The notes below the pieces were generated by a model. It was not told the origin of the DNA, made no database searches, and saw nothing but the letters and a program-made list of their open reading frames with translations. A program made the position numbers and the translations under genes. Positions 32,511 to 40,592 of a stretch of DNA of 64,000 bases are shown here, one piece after another. The DNA is taken from the NCBI RefSeq assembly GCF_035497915.1, contig NZ_DATJCS010000054.1, positions 45,796 through 109,795 of the forward strand, read 5' to 3'. This DNA comes from Serpens sp035497915 (GTDB lineage Bacteria; Pseudomonadota; Gammaproteobacteria; Pseudomonadales; Pseudomonadaceae). Each line of letters opens with the position of its first letter. Within the stretch, counting starts at the first letter, position 1.

Positions 32511-32783
32511 TTAGGCGTAGGTGCGCACCCGGTCGCTGCCGCGCAACGCGGCGAGCACGGTTTCGTCGGTACTGCCGCCGGCGACCAGCAGATCGCGGCG
32601 CACGCTGTCCAGCACTTCGGCCAGGCCGGCAGGATGACCGAGCAACGCACGGCCAACCACCCGGCTGATCAGCGGCTCTCCGTTCTCGTCATGCAGGGTG
32701 ATGACCCGACCGCCATCGGGCCGGCGCGGCCCCAGGGTGACGTTGTAGGAAGCCAGTGCGGCCAGCAGTGCATTCATGTCCAT
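32511..32783 (-). CDS. Small conserved hypothetical protein, 90 residues (possibly DUF3509)
   Basis: The protein begins MDMNALLAALASYNVTLGPR. It shows a strand with GGRVITLHDENGEPLISRVV, a helix AEVLDSVRRDLLVAGGS, and a tail LAALRGSDRVRTYA. The arrangement PRPDGGRVITLHD...RRDLL recalls the small Pseudomonas-specific DUF3509 proteins; this is from memory and tentative. Start at the first of two near ATGs (32783; second at 32777). It lies 65 bp after the nadA stop on the same strand, with a hairpin covering its ribosome-binding region. The role is unknown. Confidence 0.6.
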   Translation of the reverse strand: MDMNALLAALASYNVTLGPRRPDGGRVITLHDENGEPLISRVVGRALLGHPAGLAEVLDSVRRDLLVAGGSTDETVLAALRGSDRVRTYA

Positions 32784-32790
32784 CCGATAC

Positions 32791-32820
32791 AGCCCCGGTA
32801 ACCGATTGAAAACCGGGGCT
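32791..32820. other. Hairpin between nadA and the 90-residue gene
   Basis: AGCCCCGGT and its complement ACCGGGGCT form a perfect 9-bp stem with a 12-base loop. On the minus strand it follows nadA and covers the GGGG that would serve the next gene as ribosome site. No T-run follows on that strand. It may be a weak terminator or a translation-limiting structure. Confidence 0.5.
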
Positions 32821-32848
32821 TTGAGGCTGGCGAAGACGGAAAGTTCCG

Positions 32849-33907
32849 TCAGGCGTTGCCGGCCAGGCGCAGGCGCGCGGCCTGGGTGAAGTCCAGCATG
32901 CGCTTGAGCGGCTTGACCGCACGCGGCACCAGCGCCGGGTCCACCAGGATCTCGTTGCTGCCGTCGCGCAGGGTCTGCAGGGTACGTTCCAGGGTATTCA
33001 TGGCCATCCACGGGCAGTGCGCACAGCTGCGGCAGGCGGCGCCGCTGCCGGCGGTGGGCGCCTCGATGAACTGCTTGTCCGGGCACAGCTGCTGCATCTT
33101 GTAGAAGATGCCTCGGTCGGTGGCGACGATGAAGGTCCGGTTAGGCAGCGTCTGCGCGGCCTTGATCAGCTGACTGGTGGAGCCCACCGCGTCGGCCAGC
33201 TCGATGACCGCCTCGGGGGATTCCGGGTGCACCAGCACCGCTGCCTCCGGGTAAAGGGCCTTCATGTCGGCCAGCTGCTTGGCCTTGAATTCCTCGTGGA
33301 CGATGCAGGCGCCTTCCCAGAGCAGCATGTCCGCGCCGGTTTCACGCTGGATGTAGCGGCCCAGGTGCTGATCGGGTGCCCAGATCAGTTTCTCGCCGTT
33401 GTCCATCAGGCTTTCGACGATCTCCAGCGCGCAGCTGGACGTCACCACCCAGTCGGCCCGCGCCTTCACCGCCGCCGAGGTGTTGGCATACACCACCACG
33501 GTGCGTTCGGGGTGCTGGTCGCAGAAAGCGGCGAACTCCTCCACCGGGCAGCCGAGGTCGAGGGAACAGGTCGCCTCGAGGGTGGGCATCAGCACGCGCT
33601 TTTCCGGATTGAGGATCTTGGCCGTCTCGCCCATGAACTTCACGCCGGCCACCAGCAGGGTGCTGGCCGGGTGCTGGCTGCCGAAGCGGGCCATTTCCAG
33701 GGAGTCGGCGACGCAACCGCCGGTTTCCTCGGCCAGCGCCTGCAGCACCGGATCGCAGTAGTAGTGGGCGACCAACACGGCATCCTGGCGTTTCAGCTCG
33801 GCGGCGATCTCGCCACGCAGGCGGGCCTCCTCCTCGGGGGTCAGCGGCCGGGGCTGCTTGGCGGCGAGGTGGGCTTGAACCAGGATGCGCTCGGGGATCT
33901 GGGACAT
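32849..33907 (-). CDS. nadA: Quinolinate synthase NadA
   Basis: A 352-residue [4Fe-4S] enzyme that condenses iminoaspartate with dihydroxyacetone phosphate to quinolinate in NAD synthesis, cytosolic. The three-fold repeated domain is visible. Candidate cluster cysteines are in LEATCSLDLGCPVEEF, in SSCALEIVESL, and in the C-terminal GAACRSCAHCPWMAMN. HYYCDPVLQALAEETGG and VGVEFMGET-like VKFMGETAKILNP also fit the family. The length equals that of long-type NadA. The start MSQIPERILVQAHLA is preferred over a longer open frame. It lies downstream of tRNA-Lys on the same strand, past a terminator. Confidence 0.96.
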   Translation of the reverse strand: MSQIPERILVQAHLAAKQPRPLTPEEEARLRGEIAAELKRQDAVLVAHYYCDPVLQALAEETGGCVADSLEMARFGSQHPASTLLVAGVKFMGETAKILNPEKRVLMPTLEATCSLDLGCPVEEFAAFCDQHPERTVVVYANTSAAVKARADWVVTSSCALEIVESLMDNGEKLIWAPDQHLGRYIQRETGADMLLWEGACIVHEEFKAKQLADMKALYPEAAVLVHPESPEAVIELADAVGSTSQLIKAAQTLPNRTFIVATDRGIFYKMQQLCPDKQFIEAPTAGSGAACRSCAHCPWMAMNTLERTLQTLRDGSNEILVDPALVPRAVKPLKRMLDFTQAARLRLAGNA

Positions 33908-34000
33908 GACGGCGGGACCTGCAAACTCGACTGAAGCGGAAGGCGAGTATACACCCGGCCCGCCCGCAGGCGGCTGCCTGCGGGCAACAGGGGCGCATAC

Positions 34001-34040
34001 GAAAAAGCCGGAAATCAATCTTTCAACTGATTTCCGGCTT
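34001..34040 (-). terminator. Terminator of tRNA-Lys
   Basis: On the minus strand AAGCCGGAAATCA and TGATTTCCGGCTT form a perfect 13-bp stem with a 10-base loop, followed by TTTCG. It begins 15 bp after the tRNA 3' end. Confidence 0.85.
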
Positions 34041-34054
34041 CTACTCGTTTCAAC

Positions 34055-34130
<76 letters not shown>

Positions 34131-34141
34131 GATGGCTGTGC

Positions 34142-34169
34142 ATCATACTGATTTAATTCAGGAAATCAA
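34142..34169 (-). promoter_or_regulatory. Promoter of tRNA-Lys
   Basis: The minus strand reads TTGATT (34169-34164), a 16-bp spacer and TATGAT (34147-34142), 11 bp before the tRNA 5' end. The surrounding 60 bp are AT-rich, in contrast to the rest of the window. Confidence 0.7.
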
Positions 34170-34270
34170 CAGGTTTTTTAAAAAGCATCTGAGCGGCCGG
34201 GAACGGCCTACCTGCGTTTCCTTTGACCGGCCTCAACAGCCGTGCCGGGCCGGGTTTCTACCATACGCGG

Positions 34271-35302
34271 ATGAAATCGAGCCTGTCCCAGCTGTTCCTG
34301 CTACCCCTGCTGGCAGCCCTGGCCGCACTGCTGATGGTGCTGACCTGGAGCGAGCCGGCCAGCGCCCCGTCCGCCGCAGCCGTTGCCCACCTGCCGACCG
34401 ACAGCCTGGAACCCATCGCCCCCCTGCCGCCCGAGGTTGGTACGGTCCTTCCCCGGCGCGCCGCCCTGGGCGCCCGCCTGTTCCACGATCCGCGCCTGTC
34501 CATCGACGGCACGATCAGTTGCGCCAGCTGCCATCCCCTGCCCCACGGCACCGATGGTCGCAGGCGCTCGCTCGGCGTGGGCGGCGTGCCGAGCGAGCGC
34601 AACGCCCCCAGCGTGCTGAACGCCGCGCTCAACTTCACCCAGTTCTGGGATGGGCGCGCCAGCACGCTGGCCGAGCAGGTCCGCGGCCCGCTGCTCGATC
34701 CCCGGGAAATGGCCGCCAGCTGGACCCATATCGAAACCAGCCTGCGCGCCGATGCCGAGTACGCCCAGGCGTTCGAGCAGGCCTACGGCGCCATCGACCC
34801 GCACAGCGTCACCGACGCCCTGGTCAGCTACCTGCAGACCCTGCTCACCCCCAACGCCCCCTTCGACCGCTATCTGCGCGGTGAAGCAGCCGCCATCGAC
34901 GCCGACGCCCGGCGGGGCTACGAGCTGTTCAAGTCGCACGGCTGCGCCAGTTGCCATCAGGGTGTGGGCGTCGGCGGCAATCTGTTCCAGCGCCTCGGCG
35001 TCATCGCCGACTATTACGCCGACCACCCAACCAGCGCCGCCGACACCGGCCGCCAGCGCATCACCGGACGCGAGGAGGACCGCCACGTCTTCAAGGTGCC
35101 GAGCCTGCGCAATGTCGCGCTGACCGCGCCGTATCTTCACGACGGCTCGGTGGCGCAACTACCCGACGCGGTACGCATCATGGGCCGCTACCAGCTCGGT
35201 CGACGCCTGACCGACGAGGAGATCCACCTGATCGTCGCCTTTCTCGACACCCTGACCGGGGAACTCCCCGCAGCGCAGCTCGCGGCCCACCACCAGCCAT
35301 GA
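34271..35302 (+). CDS. Di-haem cytochrome c peroxidase (CcpA/MauG family)
   Basis: A 343-residue periplasmic or membrane-anchored di-haem peroxidase. An N-terminal hydrophobic segment (residues 8-26, LFLLPLLAALAALLMVLTW) serves for export. Two CxxCH haem sites are present, CASCH near residue 84 and CASCH near residue 225. The family features FHDPRLSIDGTISCASCH, RNAPSVLNAA, FWDGRASTLAEQ and FKVPSLRNVALTAPYLHDG are visible. It would reduce H2O2 or oxidise a small substrate. The start at 34271 lacks a strong ribosome site; an upstream start at 34223 is possible. Its TGA overlaps the ATG of the c-di-GMP gene, so the two are coupled. Confidence 0.92.
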   Translation: MKSSLSQLFLLPLLAALAALLMVLTWSEPASAPSAAAVAHLPTDSLEPIAPLPPEVGTVLPRRAALGARLFHDPRLSIDGTISCASCHPLPHGTDGRRRSLGVGGVPSERNAPSVLNAALNFTQFWDGRASTLAEQVRGPLLDPREMAASWTHIETSLRADAEYAQAFEQAYGAIDPHSVTDALVSYLQTLLTPNAPFDRYLRGEAAAIDADARRGYELFKSHGCASCHQGVGVGGNLFQRLGVIADYYADHPTSAADTGRQRITGREEDRHVFKVPSLRNVALTAPYLHDGSVAQLPDAVRIMGRYQLGRRLTDEEIHLIVAFLDTLTGELPAAQLAAHHQP

Positions 35303-37899
35303 AACAGACCGCCCTCTTCCCCGTCGACTGGCGACGTGCCGCCCGCACCCTGCTGCTGGTGCTGCTGATCGGCACCCCGCTGGTCTGGCTGTTTTTCCGC
35401 GCCGACAGCATCTCCATCGAGCAGCACCAGGACTACTCCCGGCAACTGCTGCACCTGCAACAGCTGGACGCCGAACTGAACGCCTCGGTCCTGGCCAGCC
35501 GCTACAACCTCTACCGCAACTTCGACCGCAGCAGCCAGGGTGTGCGGGATCTGCTGGCCATCAGCCAGGGCTTGGCCGACCTGCCCGGCTACCTCCCCCG
35601 GCACGAACGCCAGCAACTCGAACAACTGGTCGACCAGTTGCGCCGGGTGAGCCTCGACAAGGCCGACGCGGTGGACCGTTTCAAGCGTGAGACGGCGATC
35701 CTGCGCAATTCCCAGAGCTATTTTCCGCTGCTGACCGACGGACTGATTCGCCAGGGCGTGCTGGGGCAATCGCTCTCCCGCGAGGTGGGCATCTTCGGCC
35801 GCTCGGTGATGACCTTCCTGCTGGACGACGACCCCGAGCGCGCCGTACGGCTGCGCCTGGAGCACAGCCGGCTAAGCCAGGTCGCCGCGGGGCTGGAGCC
35901 CGTCACGGCGGAAACCCTGCGCATCCTGCTCGGCCATGCCGATCTGATTCTGACCCACAAGCCCGCGTTGGATGCCATTACCCACGACATCCTCGAACTG
36001 CCGACCCATGCCCTGGGCGACGCGCTGATTCGCAACTACGCCCTGGCCTACAACCAGGCACTGCAGAACGCCCGTCGGTACCGGGTACTGCTGTTCGTGG
36101 TGGCGCTGGGCCTGGGCATCTATCTGGTCGCGGCGGTGGCGCGCCGTCGGCGCCTGGCCGCGCAACTGGCGGAAGCCAACCACGAACTGCATGCGCGCCT
36201 GGAAGCGCTGCACCAGGCGCAGGACGAACTCAAGCGCTACGCCACGGTATTCACCAATGCCCGCGAGGGCATGGTCATCACCGATAACAAGACGCGAATC
36301 ATCGCCGTCAACCCGGCCTTCACCGAGATCACCGGCTACTCGCTCGGGCAAATCGCCGGCGCCACGCCGGCCAAGTTGTCCTCGGGACGCCAGGACCCGG
36401 AGTACTACCGCAAGATGTGGACCGCCCTGCAGGAGCGCGGCCAGTGGCAGGGGGAGATCTGGAATCGGCGCAGCAATGGCGAGATCTATCCCGAGTGGCT
36501 GTCCATCGCAGCCGTGCGCGACAGCGCCGGCGAGACCACCCACTACATCGGCATCTTCTCCGACGTCACCGAGCGCAAGGAGGCCGAGGCGCGCATCCAT
36601 CATCTGGCCCACCACGACGCGCTAACCGGCCTGCCCAACCGGCTGCTGTTGCAGGACCGGATCGGCCAGGCAATCCGCGAAGCCAGGCGCAAGGGCAATC
36701 AGGTCGGCATCCTGTTCATGGACCTGGATCGTTTCAAATGGATCAACGACACCCTGGGCCACGACGCCGGCGACCACCTGCTGCGCACCATCACGCGGCG
36801 CTGCCTGGATGTGCTGCGCGAATCCGACACCCTGGCACGCCTGGGTGGCGACGAGTTCGTGGCCATCCTGCCGGACCTGAACGACGCGCAGGACGCCGGC
36901 CTGGTCGCCCGCAAGCTGCTGACCGCCATCACCCAGCCGTGCATGCTGGACAGCCATGAACTCAGCGTCACCTGCAGCATCGGCATCGCCGTCTTCCCTG
37001 GCGACGGCCTCACGGACTCCCTGCTGCTGAGCAATGCCGACGCCGCCATGTACCGGGCCAAGGCCGAAGGCCGCAACCGCTTCCAGTTCTATTCGACCGA
37101 CATGAATGCCGCGCGGCTGGGCGAACTGCTGCTCGAACACCAGTTGCGCGGCGCCCTGGAACGCCAGGAACTGTGCCTGTTCTACCAGCCGAAGGTGGAT
37201 GCCCACGACGGCACGCTGCGCAGCTGCGAAGCGCTGCTGCGCTGGCGGCACGCCGAGGAGGGCCTGCTGACGCCGGATCGCTTCCTGCCGGCCGCCGAAG
37301 AATCCGGCCTGATCGTGCCGATCGGTGAATGGGTGATTCGCGAAGCCTGCCGGCAGATCCGCCGCTGGCTCGACGAGGGCCGCGAACCGGTGCGGGTGGC
37401 GGTCAACCTGTCCGGCCAGCAGTTCGCCCACCAGAACATCGTGCAGCTGGTGCGCGAAGCACTGCAGGAGCATCGTCTGCAGCCGCACTTGCTGGAGCTG
37501 GAGCTGACCGAAACCATCCTGATGCGCGACATCGAGCGCACCCTGCTCATTCTCGGTGAACTGTGCGAGCTGGGCGTCAGCCTGGCCATCGACGACTTCG
37601 GCACCGGCTATTCGTCACTGGCCTACCTGCGCCAGTTCCAGGTGCATACGCTGAAGATTGATCGCAGCTTCGTGAGCGACATCCAGGTGGGCGCCAACGA
37701 GGCCAAGATCGCCTCGGCGGTCATCGGCCTGGCCCACAGCCTGGGATTGCGGGTGGTCGCCGAAGGGGTGGAAACGCCGCTGCAACAGGCATTTCTTGCC
37801 GCCCATGCCTGCGACTACCTGCAGGGCTACCTGTTCGGCAAACCGGAACCGGCGGAGCAGTTCAGTGCGCGTCTGGAGACCAGGCAAACGCCGGCCTGA
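35299..37899 (+). CDS. DAHL-PAS-GGDEF-EAL bifunctional c-di-GMP protein
   Basis: An 866-residue inner-membrane signalling protein. TM1 lies near residues 16-34. A periplasmic all-helical DAHL-type sensor (about 36-262) includes VDRFKRETAILRNSQSYFPL. TM2 lies near 263-282. A PAS domain follows (YATVFTNAREGMVITDN, from about 313). The GGDEF domain has an intact LGGDEF near residue 516 with an RxxD inhibitory site (RESD) five residues before it. The EAL domain has EALLRW near residue 644, ELTETIL, DDFGTGYSS and VAEGVE, so both activities look intact. The ATG overlaps the peroxidase stop, and the periplasmic sensor may read the peroxidase's redox state or product (inference). Confidence 0.94.
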   Translation: MKQTALFPVDWRRAARTLLLVLLIGTPLVWLFFRADSISIEQHQDYSRQLLHLQQLDAELNASVLASRYNLYRNFDRSSQGVRDLLAISQGLADLPGYLPRHERQQLEQLVDQLRRVSLDKADAVDRFKRETAILRNSQSYFPLLTDGLIRQGVLGQSLSREVGIFGRSVMTFLLDDDPERAVRLRLEHSRLSQVAAGLEPVTAETLRILLGHADLILTHKPALDAITHDILELPTHALGDALIRNYALAYNQALQNARRYRVLLFVVALGLGIYLVAAVARRRRLAAQLAEANHELHARLEALHQAQDELKRYATVFTNAREGMVITDNKTRIIAVNPAFTEITGYSLGQIAGATPAKLSSGRQDPEYYRKMWTALQERGQWQGEIWNRRSNGEIYPEWLSIAAVRDSAGETTHYIGIFSDVTERKEAEARIHHLAHHDALTGLPNRLLLQDRIGQAIREARRKGNQVGILFMDLDRFKWINDTLGHDAGDHLLRTITRRCLDVLRESDTLARLGGDEFVAILPDLNDAQDAGLVARKLLTAITQPCMLDSHELSVTCSIGIAVFPGDGLTDSLLLSNADAAMYRAKAEGRNRFQFYSTDMNAARLGELLLEHQLRGALERQELCLFYQPKVDAHDGTLRSCEALLRWRHAEEGLLTPDRFLPAAEESGLIVPIGEWVIREACRQIRRWLDEGREPVRVAVNLSGQQFAHQNIVQLVREALQEHRLQPHLLELELTETILMRDIERTLLILGELCELGVSLAIDDFGTGYSSLAYLRQFQVHTLKIDRSFVSDIQVGANEAKIASAVIGLAHSLGLRVVAEGVETPLQQAFLAAHACDYLQGYLFGKPEPAEQFSARLETRQTPA

Positions 37900-37902
37900 A
37901 AA

Positions 37903-37930
37903 CGAAAAATCCCGCCGTGTGGGCGGGATG
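37903..37930 (-). terminator. Terminator of the tol-pal-cpoB operon
   Basis: On the minus strand ATCCCGCC-CACAC-GGCGGGAT is followed by TTTTCG, 21 bp after the cpoB stop. An 8-bp stem and T-run are typical. It also lies just after the end of the convergent c-di-GMP gene. Confidence 0.85.
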
Positions 37931-37950
37931 CTTCGTGCGTCGAGACAGGT

Positions 37951-38715
37951 TCAGCGCAAGGCTTTCAGGTCGCGCTCGGCCAACTTGGCCGCCGATGTGC
38001 CGGGGTACTTGGCGACCACCTGCTGCAACGCGGCGCGCGCCTTGTCGGTGCGCCCCAGGCGCCGCTCGACATCCGCCAGCTTGTAGAGGGCATCCGGCAC
38101 CTTGCTGTGGTTCGGATAGTCCAGGGGGACGCGGGCGAAGGCCTGGCCGGCGGCCTGCAGGTCGCCCTTCACCAGATTCACCTCACCGAGCCAGTACTGC
38201 GCATTGGCGGCGTAGCGGCTGGCGGGGTAACGGCGCAGGAAGGCGCTGAACGCCTGGCTGGCCTTGTCGAAATCCTTGGCCTTGATCAGATCGAAGGCGG
38301 CGTCGTAGTAGAGCTTTTCCTTGGCAGGATCAGCCGGTTCGCTGGCCGCCGGGGCCGGCGTAGACGCATTGGTCGGTGCCGGTTGCGGCACGGACCCTGC
38401 CTGATTCAGGCGATTGTCCAGTTGCTGATAGCGTTCCAGCGATTCCTGCTTCAGGCGCTGGATCTCATGCTGCTGTTCTTCGACCATGCCGCGCAGGCGG
38501 GCCAGTTCTTCCTGCATCTGCTGCAGCTGAATGAAGAGTTCGCCCTGGGCCGAAGGCGGGAGCGATGCCCCGCCTCCTGCCTGGACCCCGCCGGAACCGC
38601 TCACCGTCGGCAGGGGGCGCAACTTGCCCCCGCCTTCGGTAACCGGAACCTGTGCCATGGCCACCAGCGGCAGGCTGGCCAGCCAGGCGATCAGAATCTG
38701 GCGGTAACGAGTCAT
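37951..38715 (-). CDS. cpoB: Cell division coordinator CpoB (YbgF)
   Basis: A 254-residue periplasmic protein that links Tol-Pal with peptidoglycan synthesis during division (known for E. coli). A signal peptide ends near residue 21 (IAWLASLPLVAMA|Q). A trimerising coiled-coil follows (LFIQLQQMQEELARLRGMVE). After a proline/alanine-rich linker, a TPR domain starts near residue 130 (EKLYYDAAFDLIKAKDFDKA, YPASRYAANAQYWLGEVNL, NHSKVPDALYKLADVERRLG). It follows pal by 5 bp and ends the operon. queE and queC, which follow it in P. aeruginosa, are absent here. Confidence 0.95.
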   Translation of the reverse strand: MTRYRQILIAWLASLPLVAMAQVPVTEGGGKLRPLPTVSGSGGVQAGGGASLPPSAQGELFIQLQQMQEELARLRGMVEEQQHEIQRLKQESLERYQQLDNRLNQAGSVPQPAPTNASTPAPAASEPADPAKEKLYYDAAFDLIKAKDFDKASQAFSAFLRRYPASRYAANAQYWLGEVNLVKGDLQAAGQAFARVPLDYPNHSKVPDALYKLADVERRLGRTDKARAALQQVVAKYPGTSAAKLAERDLKALR

Positions 38716-38720
38716 CGCGA

Positions 38721-39233
38721 TTACTGCTGACGCAGTTCCACGCGACGGTTCTGCGCCCAGGACTGCTCGCTGCTACCCAGGGCAACCGGACGCTCTTCGC
38801 CGTAGGACACCAGCTCCAGCTGGGCCGGGGCGACGCCCTGCAGGCTCAGGTAGCGCTGTACGGAACCGGCACGGCGCTCACCCAGGGCCATGTTGTATTC
38901 GCGGGTGCCACGCTCGTCGGCGTGACCTTCCAGTACCACACGCACGCCGGTGGACTTCAGCACCTTGGCATGGGCGTCCAGGGCGCGCATGGCTTCGGGC
39001 TTCAGATCGGAGCTGTCGTACTCGAAATAGAAGGTGGTGATGGCGCGCAGGGCAGCATCGGCGTCAGCCTGGGAATTGTCGACGGTGGAGTCGACCTGAG
39101 CCGGGGCGCTGCTGACAGCATCGGCTTCAGTGGTGGTTTCACCAGCGGTTTCGCCGCCGGAAGAGGCGCAGCCAGCGGCAACGGCCATGGCGAGAGCCAG
39201 GGCGGAGAGCTTACCGAACTTCAGCATTTCCAT
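38721..39233 (-). CDS. pal: Peptidoglycan-associated lipoprotein Pal (OprL)
   Basis: A 170-residue outer-membrane lipoprotein that anchors the membrane to peptidoglycan and is positioned by Tol. The signal MEMLKFGKLSALALAMAVAAGC gives lipobox AAGC with Cys22. A flexible Thr/Gly/Glu-rich linker follows, and then the OmpA-like domain. Its meso-diaminopimelate-binding features are FYFEYDSSDLKPEAMRALD and GHADERGTREYNMALGERRA. The N-terminus is nearly identical to P. aeruginosa OprL as I recall it, which supports the genus. It lies 54 bp after tolB. Confidence 0.97.
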   Translation of the reverse strand: MEMLKFGKLSALALAMAVAAGCASSGGETAGETTTEADAVSSAPAQVDSTVDNSQADADAALRAITTFYFEYDSSDLKPEAMRALDAHAKVLKSTGVRVVLEGHADERGTREYNMALGERRAGSVQRYLSLQGVAPAQLELVSYGEERPVALGSSEQSWAQNRRVELRQQ

Positions 39234-39287
39234 ATAACAACTCCAACAGTCAGGGATGATAGGAACACTTTTATGGCGCCCCGCTAC

Positions 39288-40592
39288 CTAGTTCAGGTAG
39301 GGGGACCAGGATGGTTCGCGAACTTCACCTTGTGCGGTGGGCAACGCGATCCGGACTCGTCCGTTGATGGAGACGAGCATCAACACCTCACGCCCCTGGT
39401 GACGAGTGGCGTAGATTAGCATCGTGCCATTAGGCGAAACAGTGGGCGATTCATCAAGTGTGGTGTCTGACAACAAGCGCAGATTACCGCGCTGCAAGTC
39501 TTGTGCCGCCACTTTGAAATTGGTGTAACCCTCCTGGCGATGCACCATCACCAGGGTCTTTTCGTCGGCCGACAGCTTCGGCGCGGCGTTGTAGTTGCCG
39601 ACGAAGGTGATGCGTTCCGCCGCCGGACTGCCAATGCGCTGACGATAGATCTGCGGCCGTCCGGCGCGGTCCGAGGTGAAGTACAGGGTCTGCCCGTCGC
39701 GCCCCCAGAACGGCTCGGTGTCAATGGCGTAGTGGTTGGTCACGCGCTGCATCCGCCGGCTCGCCAGGTCCATCACATAGATTTCCGGGTTGCCGTCGCG
39801 CGACAGCACGAACGCCAGCCGGCTGCCGTCCGGCGAGAACGCCGGCGCCCCATTGAGCCCTTCAAATGCGGTGATGCGCTCGCGCTTTCCGGTATCCACT
39901 TCCTGGATGAAGATGCGCGGCCGGCGCCCCTGCTCGAACGAGACGTAGGCGATGCGCTTACCGTCCGGCGAATAGCGCGGCGACAGGATCGGCTCGCGCG
40001 ACTGCAGCAGCGTCACCGCCCGGGCGCCGTCGTAATCCGAGCGCTGCAGGGTGTAGCGGGTATTGGTGGTGCCCAACCGTTCGGCCGTCACGTACAGCAG
40101 CCTGGTGGAGAAGGCACCCTTGGTGCCGGTGATCTTCTCGTAGGCCAGGTCGGCGATGTGGTGGGCCAGGTCGCGCAGCTGGCTGGCGCTGCCACCCACC
40201 GTACCGGTCAGCATCTGCTGCTGGGTGGCCACGTTGAACAGCACGAACTGCGCCTGGTAGCGGCCGGCGTCCAGGTCCAGGCTGCCCAGCAGCACATACT
40301 GGGCCCCCAGCGCCTGCCAGTCGCGGTAGATCATCTCCGAGGCCTGGGTCGGCAGGCTGATCATGTTCTGACGCGGAATGGGTTCAAAGATGCCGGAATT
40401 GCGCAGGTCGTTGCCGATGATGCCGGCCAGGTCCTCGGGCAACACCGTGGCGCCCTGCCAGCCAAACGGCACCACCGCCACCGGAATGGCGCGGTCGACA
40501 CCGCTGGTGACGCGAATGTCGGCTTCCTGCGCCATCGTCACGCCGGCCAGGCTGCACAGACCGAGCAGAAGCATTCGAAAGACAGTTTTCAC
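39288..40592 (-). CDS. tolB: Tol-Pal system protein TolB
   Basis: A 434-residue periplasmic protein that binds Pal and TolA. A signal peptide ends near residue 21 (LLLGLCSLAGVTMA|QE). An N-terminal alpha/beta domain of about 145 residues follows, then a six-bladed propeller with repeats such as PRYSPDGKRIAYVSFEQGR, PAFSPDGSRLAFVLSRDGN and PFWGRDGQTLYFTSDRAGR. The start is GTG, and it overlaps the tolA stop (GTGA at 40592-40589). The mature TolB N-terminus, which signals to Pal, is present. Confidence 0.96.
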   Translation of the reverse strand: MKTVFRMLLLGLCSLAGVTMAQEADIRVTSGVDRAIPVAVVPFGWQGATVLPEDLAGIIGNDLRNSGIFEPIPRQNMISLPTQASEMIYRDWQALGAQYVLLGSLDLDAGRYQAQFVLFNVATQQQMLTGTVGGSASQLRDLAHHIADLAYEKITGTKGAFSTRLLYVTAERLGTTNTRYTLQRSDYDGARAVTLLQSREPILSPRYSPDGKRIAYVSFEQGRRPRIFIQEVDTGKRERITAFEGLNGAPAFSPDGSRLAFVLSRDGNPEIYVMDLASRRMQRVTNHYAIDTEPFWGRDGQTLYFTSDRAGRPQIYRQRIGSPAAERITFVGNYNAAPKLSADEKTLVMVHRQEGYTNFKVAAQDLQRGNLRLLSDTTLDESPTVSPNGTMLIYATRHQGREVLMLVSINGRVRIALPTAQGEVREPSWSPYLN

